A stretch of 64,000 nt of DNA, taken from NCBI RefSeq assembly GCF_014692505.1, contig NZ_JACNYK010000001.1, forward strand, positions 1,063,922 to 1,127,921, in the 5' to 3' direction. The translations under genes and the position numbers were made by a program. Shown here piece by piece: positions 55,520 to 63,469 of this stretch (within the stretch, counting starts at the first letter, position 1; the number at the start of each line of letters is the position of its first letter). This DNA comes from Sphingobacterium arenae. GTDB taxonomy: Bacteria; Bacteroidota; Bacteroidia; Sphingobacteriales; Sphingobacteriaceae. Below the pieces are notes generated by a model. That model saw only the letters and a list, made by a program, of their open reading frames with translations, was not told where the DNA came from and made no database searches.

Positions 55520-56947
55520 ATGACAACAAACAGAAGATCATTCTTGAAATTGTCTGGGTTGGCTGGGATGGGCTGGCTGGCAGGCTGTAAACCTTCCAGT
55601 GAAAAGCAGGCCTCAACCGAATTGGATCATATCTTCAAGCAGGTTGAAAAATCATATCAGCCTATATTCAATATGTCGGGCTATGCTGCGCCGGCTTTGG
55701 AAACCGTCCGGCTAGGTTTTATCGGGGTTGGTAATCGGGGATCGGCGGCAGTAGCACGCATGAGCAGGATAGAGGGTGTTGCAATCCAGGGAATCTGTGA
55801 CGTTAGAGAAGAGAAAGCAACAGCGGCGAAAGGGCGGATAACCTCTTCCGGACATGAAGCAAGCATCTACGCTGGAGATGAGGAAATCTGGAAAAAGATG
55901 TGTGAGCGCGAGGACATCGATCTGGTCTATATCGCCACGCATTGGGCGACGCATGCGGAGATGGCTATCTATGCGATGGAGCATGGTAAGCATGTGGCTT
56001 TGGAGATTCCAGCAGCGACAACGGTGGAGGACTGCTGGCGGCTGGTGATGACCTCGGAAAAAACAAAAAAACATTGTGTAATCCTGGAAAATTGTTGCTA
56101 CGACTTTTTTGAACTGCTAACGCTGAACCTGACAAGACAGGGTTTTTTCGGCGACATTGTACACTGTGAAGGCGCTTATATACATGATATATTGGACAGT
56201 TTTTTTGACGAAGAGAAGCGTTATGATTTTTGGCGATTAAAGGAAAATGCTGCCCGTAACGGTAACCTGTATCCTACCCATGGATTGGGGCCGGTTTGCC
56301 AGATATTGAACGTAAATAGAGGCAATAAGCTGGAATATATGACATCGATGGCTTCGGCAGATTTTTCACTCCAGGCAAAAGCAAAGGAACTCGGTCGGAC
56401 AGACAAGCGTTTTGAGGCGTATACCGACAAGCCGATGCGCGGAAACATGAACGTTTCCAGTATCATGACAAACAGTGGTAGCACGATTATGCTACAGCAC
56501 GATGTGAGCACGCCTAGGCCCTATTCTAGGTTACATCTGATAAGCGGGACAAAGGCTTTTGCACAGAAATATCCACTGCCCGGAAAAATAGCGGTCGGTC
56601 ACGACGACTTTCTGGGCAAAGCCGAAATGGAACAGTTAGAAAGCGAATATACGCCGGGAATCGTCAAGCATATTGGCGAATTGGCGAAAAGCGTCGGTGG
56701 GCACGGCGGTATGGACTTTATGATGGATTGGCGGTTGATCGATTGTCTGCGGAACGGATTGCCGGTGGATATGGATGTATATGATGCGGCAGCGTGGAGT
56801 GTCGTAGGCCCGCTCAGTGAGTGGTCGGTGGCTAACGGTTCCCAAGCTATCGCCATACCAGACTTTACGATGGGGAGGTGGAAAGGCAATAAGGTACACC
56901 AAATCCATCTGGAATCTGGTGGCAATACCAATGTTATCAAAGCTTGA
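55520..56947 (+). CDS. GH109-like Gfo/Idh/MocA oxidoreductase-fold glycosidase (alpha-N-acetylgalactosaminidase family)
   Basis: A 475-residue protein with twin-arginine signal NRRSFLK (Arg5-Arg6) and lipobox LAGC (Cys23), so export by Tat as a folded, cofactor-loaded lipoprotein is expected. The NAD-binding motif GFIGVGNRG is at 66-74. In the usual EKP place it reads EIPAA, and ENCCYDFFELLTLN, YPTHGLGP (His near 254) and GGHGGMDFMMDWRLIDCLRN follow; this set is characteristic of GH109. These enzymes use bound NAD+ in a redox-assisted cleavage of alpha-N-acetylgalactosaminides; activity on GalNAc or related sugars is inferred. It sits between the esterase and nagB genes. Confidence 0.87.
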   Translation: MTTNRRSFLKLSGLAGMGWLAGCKPSSEKQASTELDHIFKQVEKSYQPIFNMSGYAAPALETVRLGFIGVGNRGSAAVARMSRIEGVAIQGICDVREEKATAAKGRITSSGHEASIYAGDEEIWKKMCEREDIDLVYIATHWATHAEMAIYAMEHGKHVALEIPAATTVEDCWRLVMTSEKTKKHCVILENCCYDFFELLTLNLTRQGFFGDIVHCEGAYIHDILDSFFDEEKRYDFWRLKENAARNGNLYPTHGLGPVCQILNVNRGNKLEYMTSMASADFSLQAKAKELGRTDKRFEAYTDKPMRGNMNVSSIMTNSGSTIMLQHDVSTPRPYSRLHLISGTKAFAQKYPLPGKIAVGHDDFLGKAEMEQLESEYTPGIVKHIGELAKSVGGHGGMDFMMDWRLIDCLRNGLPVDMDVYDAAAWSVVGPLSEWSVANGSQAIAIPDFTMGRWKGNKVHQIHLESGGNTNVIKA

Positions 56948-56979
56948 TCCAATGATCTAGGCTCTATTGCTATTGGCAG

Positions 56980-56993
56980 GGAAACCGGGTGCA
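56980..56993. promoter_or_regulatory. Candidate LacI-family operator before nagB
   Basis: GGAAACCGGGTGCA matches the common LacI-family operator pattern TGAAACCGGTTTCA at 11 of 14 positions with the central CCGG intact. It lies 62 bp before nagB in the 107-bp gap after the GH109 gene. The LacI-type regulator at 60295-61317 is the obvious candidate to bind it. Confidence 0.4.
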
Positions 56994-57054
56994 ATGCGTC
57001 CATTTATACAAACTATACAAATGAAAATTTAACACATATAAATATTTAATACAG

Positions 57055-57786
57055 ATGAAAATTGAAAAGTATGCAACCCCTAGGGAATTGGGACAGGCAG
57101 CGGGAAAGTTAGGTGCGGAATGGATCAGAGACGCGATTGTGAAAAAGGGCGAAGCCAATATCATTCTGGCAACCGGGCAGAGCCAGTTTGAGACAATCGA
57201 GACGCTGGTGCAGGACAAACGTATAGACTGGTCTAAGGTGAGAATGTTCCATCTGGATGAATATATTGGTATGCCGATCACCCACAAGGCCAGTTTTAGG
57301 AAGTACCTGACAGAACGGTTCATCGACAAGGTGGGTGGAGTGAAGGAAGCGGTGCTCATCAACGGTGAAAATGACCCGGAAGAGGAACGTAAGCGTTTGG
57401 AAGAGAAAATCGGGCGACATCCGATTGACGTGGCTTTTGTGGGCATAGGGGAAAACGGCCATCTGGCGTTCAACGATCCACCGGCAGATTTTGATGTGGA
57501 AGATGCGTACCTGATTGTCAATCTTGACTTGCAGTGTCGCCAGCAACAATTGGGAGAGGGATGGTTCAACAATGTGGAGGAAGTTCCGTTGCAAGCAATT
57601 TCGATGTCGATCAAGCAGATTATGAAATCGGACCGTATTATCTGTGCTGCACCAGACAGGAGAAAAGCACAGGCGATAAAAGACTGTCTGACACTACCGG
57701 TCACCAATATGCACCCGTCAAGTATTTTGCAGGAGCATCCTGAATGTGTTTGTTTTCTCGATGAGGGATCTGCGTCATTATTGTAA
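57055..57786 (+). CDS. nagB: Glucosamine-6-phosphate deaminase-like protein
   Basis: A 243-residue NagB/RpiA-fold enzyme expected to convert glucosamine-6-phosphate to fructose-6-phosphate and ammonia in the cytoplasm. The phosphate-binding ATGQSQ is at 39-44, FHLDEYIG has Asp68 (Asp72 of E. coli NagB), and GIGENGHLAFNDP has His136. Against E. coli NagB the positions of Asp141 and Glu148 hold Asn134 and Asp141, a pattern shared with other NagB-like proteins. It is slightly shorter than E. coli NagB (266) and lacks the C-terminal allosteric tail. NagA and a sugar transporter gene follow in the same run. Confidence 0.87.
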   Translation: MKIEKYATPRELGQAAGKLGAEWIRDAIVKKGEANIILATGQSQFETIETLVQDKRIDWSKVRMFHLDEYIGMPITHKASFRKYLTERFIDKVGGVKEAVLINGENDPEEERKRLEEKIGRHPIDVAFVGIGENGHLAFNDPPADFDVEDAYLIVNLDLQCRQQQLGEGWFNNVEEVPLQAISMSIKQIMKSDRIICAAPDRRKAQAIKDCLTLPVTNMHPSSILQEHPECVCFLDEGSASLL

Positions 57787-57807
57787 TCTAGCGTACTGTA
57801 TTTTATC

Positions 57808-59106
57808 ATGACGACATCAACATATGCACTGGATAAAAAGGGAACGATCATATCAATAGGGATTATTGGTATGATGTTCTTTGTTTTTGGATTTGTTTCG
57901 TGGGTTAATGCAATATTGATCCCTTATTTTAAGATAGCATGCGAACTGACCAATTTTCAGTCCTATCTGGTGGCTTTTGCCTTCTATATATCCTATCTGG
58001 TGATGTCTATGCCTTCTTCCTACTTACTGAAACGTGTGGGCTATAAAAAGGGGATCGTCATCGGGTTCTGGATCATGGCCTTGGGCGCCTTGTTGTTCAT
58101 TCCCGCGGCATATGGACGTACGTATATGATTTTTTTAGCAGGGCTTTTTACATTGGGAACAGGGCTGGCAGTCCTTCAGACGGTAGCCAATCTGTATATC
58201 ACCTTAATCGGCGATAAAGAACGTGCTGCCCAACGGATCAGTATGATGGGAATATGCAACAAAGGAGCAGGGATACTGGCTCCTTTGGCATTCTCCTGGG
58301 CAGTCCTGCGACCTACGGATAATGAACTGTTCAAACAGATACCCCTGATGGATGTGGTACAGCGCACCGCGGTACTGGATGAGCTGATACTCCGGGTGGT
58401 AGGGCCGTATACAGTAGTAGCTATCGTACTGTTCCTGATTGGTTTGTTGGTGAATTATTCGCCCCTCCCGGAAATAGAAAATCCGGATATAGACGATAGC
58501 CAGGAGCAGAAAAAAGGTGTGTTGCAGTTTCCGCATCTGGTATTGGGTGCAATAGCTATATTTTTGCATGTCGGTACGCAGGTTATTGCGATCGATACCG
58601 TAATTAATTATGCGGATTCGATGGGGTTATCGTTGGTAGAGGCAAAAGCACTTCCCTCGTACACGTTAACGGCCACAATCATCGGGTATTTATTAGGGAT
58701 CACGCTCATACCACGGTTTATCGCCCAAAAAAGGATGCTACAGGTTTGTGCGCTGTTGGGGTTAAGCCTCTCCGTCTTGGTCTGCGTGGCCTACGGACAG
58801 GTAACCTGGTTTAACATGCACCTGGATGTATCTCTTTGGTTCCTCGTATTTATTGGCCTGCCAAATGCCCTGATATGGGCCGGTATATGGCCATTGGCCA
58901 TTGCAGGTCTGGGGAAATATGCTAAATCAGGTTCGGCCCTCCTTATCATGGGGCTTTGCGGGAACGCGATATTGCCTATGGTGTACGGGGCGCTGGCAGA
59001 TATACTTGATGTCAAGCAGGCCTATTGGGTGTTGGTGCCGTGTTTTCTTTATATTGTGTACTATGCCTTTTGGGGGCATCGGGTTAAATCTTGGTCGGTT
59101 AAATAA
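57808..59106 (+). CDS. MFS sugar transporter, FucP/NagP type
   Basis: A 432-residue inner-membrane protein with about 12 hydrophobic segments, starting FFVFGFVSWVNAILIPYFK and ending YIVYYAFWGHRVKSW. The segment LQTVANLYITLIG matches the ANPY(V/I)T(L/V)IG signature of the FucP/GluP/NagP proton-sugar symporters, and YLVMSMPSSYLLKRVGYKKG is the usual loop 2-3 motif. Between nagB and nagA it most likely takes up GlcNAc, GalNAc or a small oligosaccharide released in the periplasm. It starts 21 bp after nagB. Confidence 0.9.
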   Translation: MTTSTYALDKKGTIISIGIIGMMFFVFGFVSWVNAILIPYFKIACELTNFQSYLVAFAFYISYLVMSMPSSYLLKRVGYKKGIVIGFWIMALGALLFIPAAYGRTYMIFLAGLFTLGTGLAVLQTVANLYITLIGDKERAAQRISMMGICNKGAGILAPLAFSWAVLRPTDNELFKQIPLMDVVQRTAVLDELILRVVGPYTVVAIVLFLIGLLVNYSPLPEIENPDIDDSQEQKKGVLQFPHLVLGAIAIFLHVGTQVIAIDTVINYADSMGLSLVEAKALPSYTLTATIIGYLLGITLIPRFIAQKRMLQVCALLGLSLSVLVCVAYGQVTWFNMHLDVSLWFLVFIGLPNALIWAGIWPLAIAGLGKYAKSGSALLIMGLCGNAILPMVYGALADILDVKQAYWVLVPCFLYIVYYAFWGHRVKSWSVK

Positions 59107-59122
59107 TACAAAACAACAGAGA

Positions 59123-60307
59123 ATGTCTAAGATTAAAATCGTAAATGCAAAGATAATCATGCCTGATCGTATCATGGACAACGGTATACTCTTGGTTCAG
59201 GATGGCTTGATAAGCGGTATTGGAGAAGAAGACGAGGAGGGATGGAACGGAGAGGTGTTGGATGCAGAAGGAGCATACGTTTCGCCGGGCTTTATCGATA
59301 TCCATGTACACGGTGGCGGTGGCGCTGATTTTATGGACAATGATGTAGATGCATTTTTACATATCGCAGAGACGCATGCCCGGTTCGGCACGACGGGTAT
59401 GTTGCCAACCACACTAACCAGCGATCAGGCATCGCTTCTGGAAACATTTAGGGTATATGAGAAAACGATTGGCATCCATCACGATGGTGCCCGTTTCTAC
59501 GGATTACATTTGGAAGGTCCTTATTTTGCCATGAACCAACGTGGAGCACAAGATCCTCGGTTTATCCGAAACCCCAATCCGGCAGAATATGAACCTATCC
59601 TGAAGCATTATAAACATCTTATCGCGCGCTGGAGTGCGGCACCCGAGCTACCGGGAGCACTTGACTTTGGTCGACGAGTACAAGAAGAGGGTATATTGGT
59701 CGCATTGGCCCATACGGACGCGGTATACGAGGATATTCTTAAAGGTCTGGACTGTGGATACCGCCTTGCGACCCATCTCTATTCGGGAATGTCGGGAATG
59801 ACCCGGAAGAACGCCTATCGTTATGCAGGAGCCATAGAGTCGTGCCTGTTGCTCGATGAGATAGATGTGGAAATTATTGCGGACGGCGTGCATCTTCCCG
59901 AGCCTTTTCTGAAATTGATTTGCAAGATTAAGGACAAGAATAAGATCGTGCTGATCACGGATGCGATGCGTGCTGCGGGTACGGCTGATACGGTCAGTAC
60001 ATTGGGAGGTAAGACACACGGACTGGATGTTATTGTAGAAGGAGGTGTTGCTAAGTTGCCAGATCGTACTTCCTTTGCAGGCAGTGTGGCAACGACAGAC
60101 AGGCTCGTACGGACAATGATTGACATGGCAGGGATAAGTTTGTTGGATACTATACAAATGATAACTTTAAATCCCGCCAGAATTATTGGAATCGACCAAC
60201 ATACGGGTTCGATCGAAGTAGGAAAAGATGCTGACCTGGTGATTTTTGACGACAACATTCATATCAAAAAGACCATGGTAAAAGGATGCGTGGTCTATGC
60301 ATCATGA
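59123..60307 (+). CDS. nagA: N-acetylglucosamine-6-phosphate deacetylase
   Basis: The start is ATG 59123, 16 bp after the transporter stop; the much longer open frame upstream lies inside the transporter gene in another frame and is not coding. The protein has 394 residues, the normal length. Amidohydrolase motifs are PGFIDIHVHGGGGADFMD (HxH metal ligands), GLHLEGPYF (metal-binding Glu), VALAHTDA and ATHLYSGMSGM (His ligands) and LITDAMRAAG with the catalytic Asp. It removes the acetyl group of GlcNAc-6-phosphate to feed NagB. No kinase for GlcNAc is encoded in the same run. It overlaps the facing LacI gene by 13 bp. Confidence 0.94.
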   Translation: MSKIKIVNAKIIMPDRIMDNGILLVQDGLISGIGEEDEEGWNGEVLDAEGAYVSPGFIDIHVHGGGGADFMDNDVDAFLHIAETHARFGTTGMLPTTLTSDQASLLETFRVYEKTIGIHHDGARFYGLHLEGPYFAMNQRGAQDPRFIRNPNPAEYEPILKHYKHLIARWSAAPELPGALDFGRRVQEEGILVALAHTDAVYEDILKGLDCGYRLATHLYSGMSGMTRKNAYRYAGAIESCLLLDEIDVEIIADGVHLPEPFLKLICKIKDKNKIVLITDAMRAAGTADTVSTLGGKTHGLDVIVEGGVAKLPDRTSFAGSVATTDRLVRTMIDMAGISLLDTIQMITLNPARIIGIDQHTGSIEVGKDADLVIFDDNIHIKKTMVKGCVVYAS

Positions 60308-61317
60308 GATAGCTTGACAGATTGCCGGATAACGAGCTTTCCTGGTAGCAATATATCGTGCGGCTCGTGATTTTTATTCTTAATATGTTTAATCAGAAGG
60401 CTACAACTTTGCTTGCCAATTTCAAATGCCGGTTCTTCCACAGTGGTTAAGTTAGGCTCTATCACCGTAGCAATAGGGTCATTGGTGAAACCGATTACAC
60501 CAAATTCTAGTCCGACTTGAACATGGTTTGCTTTTAGTGCCTGAATGGAACCGACGGCTTTCCGGTCATTGACGGCAAAAATGGCATCGGGTTTCTCTTC
60601 TAACGATAATAACGTTAAGGTATCGCTATATCCGTCATCTTGCGAAAAACCAGAAAAAATAATGTGATCATCGTTTCGTGACAGATTGGTGGCTTCTAAA
60701 GCAGCAAGATATCCTTTCAGTCGTTCTTGTGTGAAATTTAGCTCTTTGGGTCCCGCAATATGCGCAATCTTTTTATATCCGTTGTCGATGAGATGCTTTG
60801 TGGCTAGAAAAGCACCATCAAAGTCATTTTGCATAATTCTTGAAACGCGAATATCATGGGGGACTCGATCAAAGAATACGATCGGAACACCCTCGTTTAA
60901 TAATTCTTCGAAGTGATCTTGTGTATCTGAATGAGATGAGATGGAGATTAATAGTCCATCTAAGCTTGTTGCTGCAATGTTTCGAAGTAAAGTCTTTTCT
61001 CGATCTAAATCATCATTCGTGACAAAGAGTATAATGTTATATCCTTGTTTATACGCTTCGTCTTGAATGCCGGAGATCACTGTAGAAAAATAATAATTGG
61101 TAATAAATGGAATGACGACGCCGATATTTTTTGTGCTACCGGATGCCAAAGCCGCCGCATTTTTATTCGGTTTGAAATTTAGTTTCTCCGTTAATTCTAA
61201 AACTTTTTTTCTAGTCTCCGGATTAACATCATAGGCATCCCGTAAAGCTCTGGATACCGTGGAAACGGAAATATTCAGCATTTTCGCAATATCTTTGATT
61301 CCGTAGTGTTGCTTCAT
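60295..61317 (-). CDS. LacI-family transcriptional regulator
   Basis: A 340-residue regulator. The HTH is at about 5-27 (GIKDIAKMLNISVSTVSRAL), the hinge near 48-60 is NFKPNKNAAALASG, and a periplasmic-binding-protein-like effector domain covers 62-335 (IGVVIPFITNYYFSTVISGI, KHLIDNGYKKIAHIAGP, DAIFAVNDRKAVGSIQALK). It faces the nag genes and overlaps the nagA end, a usual place for a local repressor. It probably responds to GlcNAc or an N-acetylhexosamine phosphate and controls the run from nagB or the whole locus; a candidate site lies at 56980-56993. Confidence 0.94.
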   Translation of the reverse strand: MKQHYGIKDIAKMLNISVSTVSRALRDAYDVNPETRKKVLELTEKLNFKPNKNAAALASGSTKNIGVVIPFITNYYFSTVISGIQDEAYKQGYNIILFVTNDDLDREKTLLRNIAATSLDGLLISISSHSDTQDHFEELLNEGVPIVFFDRVPHDIRVSRIMQNDFDGAFLATKHLIDNGYKKIAHIAGPKELNFTQERLKGYLAALEATNLSRNDDHIIFSGFSQDDGYSDTLTLLSLEEKPDAIFAVNDRKAVGSIQALKANHVQVGLEFGVIGFTNDPIATVIEPNLTTVEEPAFEIGKQSCSLLIKHIKNKNHEPHDILLPGKLVIRQSVKLSHDA

Positions 61318-61360
61318 ACGCTAAGTTAATCAAAAACAACTTACTCTTTCAGAAAAATAT

Positions 61361-61382
61361 TCTAATTTTAAACCGAATTAGA
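61361..61382. promoter_or_regulatory. Perfect inverted repeat between lacI and the GT51 gene
   Basis: TCTAATT (61361-61367) and AATTAGA (61376-61382) are perfect 7-bp arms with an 8-base spacer, in the 70-bp divergent gap. It ends 5 bases before the ATG of the downstream gene. Candidate operator or autoregulatory site; function is inferred only from position. Confidence 0.35.
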
Positions 61383-61387
61383 TTGGT

Positions 61388-63469
61388 ATGAGGATATTCG
61401 AAAAGCTACCTTCGTTAACACGGAAACAAAAGAAAATCACCCTAATAACTGGCGGTATTTTCCTTTTACTGTTGATATCAGGGCTCACCATAGCGCTGTC
61501 CGTTCGTACGCGAATGCTGGATGAGGCAATGAAGAAAGTAGAAAATACCTTGCGCGAGCGTTATCATACCGATTTTAATGTACAAGAATATTCTTTTACG
61601 GGTTTGGCCACCGTTACTTTTCGGGATATTGAAGTCATACCGCAACAACGGGATACCCTTGCGAAAATTGAACGAATGGCCGTATCGGTTCGTTTATTTC
61701 CCTTGCTATTCGGAGACGTGAAAATTGGGAATTTGGCTTTACGAAATGCAGATGTAACTCTTTTAAAGCGTGATTCTATCAGTAATTATGATTTTCTATT
61801 TAGAAAACAATCTAAAGATACGACGGTTAGCGTAGAAAAGGATGTAGAAACTAATTACGCTGCTTTGATTGATGGCGTGATAAAGCAGGTTTTCTTTAAG
61901 ATTCCCCGAAATATGGAGTTAGAAAATTTTCAGCTTTCTTACCAAGATGATAGTGTTCATCAACGGATTCGATTGCCTGAAGCGGTGATGGATGGTGGCG
62001 ATTTCGAAACAAGCCTTTTGCTAAATGATCATGATGCGCAATGGAACTTGAGCGGGCGGGTAAACCCGGATAAACAGCAATTGCGCGTAGAAGTGTCATC
62101 TGAGGAGAAAAATGTGGAGCTCCCTTTTCTACGTCGAAAATTTGGACTAACGGTAAGTTTCGATAAGATCATGTTTGACCTCGCCCAAGTGAAACGTGTT
62201 ACGAAAGATTCTTTAACACTTGCCGGTAAGTGGTCTTTCGACAATCTGCGTGTAAAACATCGTCGTCTTTCGGAGGATGAGGTTATTCTTCCGGAAGCCA
62301 TCGGTGAAGGTCAACTTAATATTGGCAAAACTGCTATAGAAGTTGATCCAGCAAGTAAAATCCGGGTAAAGGAATTTGAGTTTCAACCCTATGTCAAGTT
62401 TATTCCTAAACCCGATAAGGTGGTTAGTTTGTCCGTTCATACAGGCAAGTTCGAAGCACAAAAATTATTTGACGCTATTCCGCAGGGATTATTTGAAACA
62501 TTAGATGGTATTCAAGTAGAAGGAAAAATAGCGTATGATCTTGATTTTTCGGTCAACTTTGCGGAGCCGGATAGTTTGGCATTTGATTCTAAAATGGATG
62601 ATCAGGAGTTGAAAATCACCAGTTGGGGAAAAGCCGATATCAGTCAATTAAATACAGCGTTTACTTATAAAGCATATGAGGATACGGTATTGATGCGGGA
62701 GATCGTTGTCGGTACGCAAAATCCAAAATTCACGCCCTTAGGTCAAGTGGCCTCTATTTTAAAGAAAACGGTATTGAATACCGAAGATCCGTACTTTTAT
62801 CAACATAAGGGCTTTGAGGAAGAAGCGTTTAAACTTTCTATCGCAACAAATATCAAAGAACGTGCCTTTAAGCGTGGAGCAAGTACCATCTCCATGCAAT
62901 TGGTGAAAAACGTTTTCCTGAACCGGAATAAAACCCTGATGCGGAAATTCGAGGAAATCCTCCTCGTCTGGCTAATGGAGGGTTCTGGACAGGTTAGTAA
63001 GGATCGGATGTTTGAAGTTTATCTCAACGTTATTGAATGGGGAAAAAATGTGTACGGTATTCAGGAAGCATCTTCGTACTATTTTGGAAAAACACCTGCT
63101 CAATTGAATATTGGAGAAAGCTTATACCTCTCTAGTATTATACCACGTCCTAAAACGGGTCTTTCGTCGTTTGATTATACCGGACATTTGAAACCTTGGG
63201 TACAACGGCATTTCAACACCTACGGCTATATCATGAATAAACTTGGCCAATTGCAGGATGAACATGTACCGGAAACCTACGGCTTTTACGGGGTTGTTCT
63301 GGAGCCCGGGTTACGCCCACCAAGGCCAAAGGGGTTGATAGATACCGCTTTTAGAGAGATAGATCCGGAACAGGAGGCTATCATGCAAGAGATGGAAAGA
63401 GATGAAGCACGACGTAAAAGCTTATTGGAAAAACTATTTGGCAAAGAGGACGTGGAGCGTGAAGAATAA
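61388..63469 (+). CDS. Peptidoglycan glycosyltransferase (GT51) with AsmA-like N-terminal region
   Basis: A 693-residue inner-membrane protein. The membrane segment is about 16-38. Residues about 45-440 resemble AsmA-type proteins (VRLFPLLFGDVKIGNLALRNADVTL), with no enzyme motif. The GT51 domain at about 455-625 has the catalytic Glu466 in EDPYFYQHKGF, then RGASTISMQLVKN and YLNVIEWGKNVYGIQEASSYYFGK, the standard motifs that polymerise lipid II. No transpeptidase domain is present, so it is like monofunctional MtgA but with a long periplasmic extension. It ends flush against the convergent nuclease gene. Confidence 0.9.
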   Translation: MRIFEKLPSLTRKQKKITLITGGIFLLLLISGLTIALSVRTRMLDEAMKKVENTLRERYHTDFNVQEYSFTGLATVTFRDIEVIPQQRDTLAKIERMAVSVRLFPLLFGDVKIGNLALRNADVTLLKRDSISNYDFLFRKQSKDTTVSVEKDVETNYAALIDGVIKQVFFKIPRNMELENFQLSYQDDSVHQRIRLPEAVMDGGDFETSLLLNDHDAQWNLSGRVNPDKQQLRVEVSSEEKNVELPFLRRKFGLTVSFDKIMFDLAQVKRVTKDSLTLAGKWSFDNLRVKHRRLSEDEVILPEAIGEGQLNIGKTAIEVDPASKIRVKEFEFQPYVKFIPKPDKVVSLSVHTGKFEAQKLFDAIPQGLFETLDGIQVEGKIAYDLDFSVNFAEPDSLAFDSKMDDQELKITSWGKADISQLNTAFTYKAYEDTVLMREIVVGTQNPKFTPLGQVASILKKTVLNTEDPYFYQHKGFEEEAFKLSIATNIKERAFKRGASTISMQLVKNVFLNRNKTLMRKFEEILLVWLMEGSGQVSKDRMFEVYLNVIEWGKNVYGIQEASSYYFGKTPAQLNIGESLYLSSIIPRPKTGLSSFDYTGHLKPWVQRHFNTYGYIMNKLGQLQDEHVPETYGFYGVVLEPGLRPPRPKGLIDTAFREIDPEQEAIMQEMERDEARRKSLLEKLFGKEDVEREE

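Noticed and set aside
58901..59122. A 74-codon upstream extension of NagA
   Set aside because: It lies inside the transporter gene in another frame. NagA families begin at MSKIKIVNAKII (59123), which has a normal 16-bp gap.
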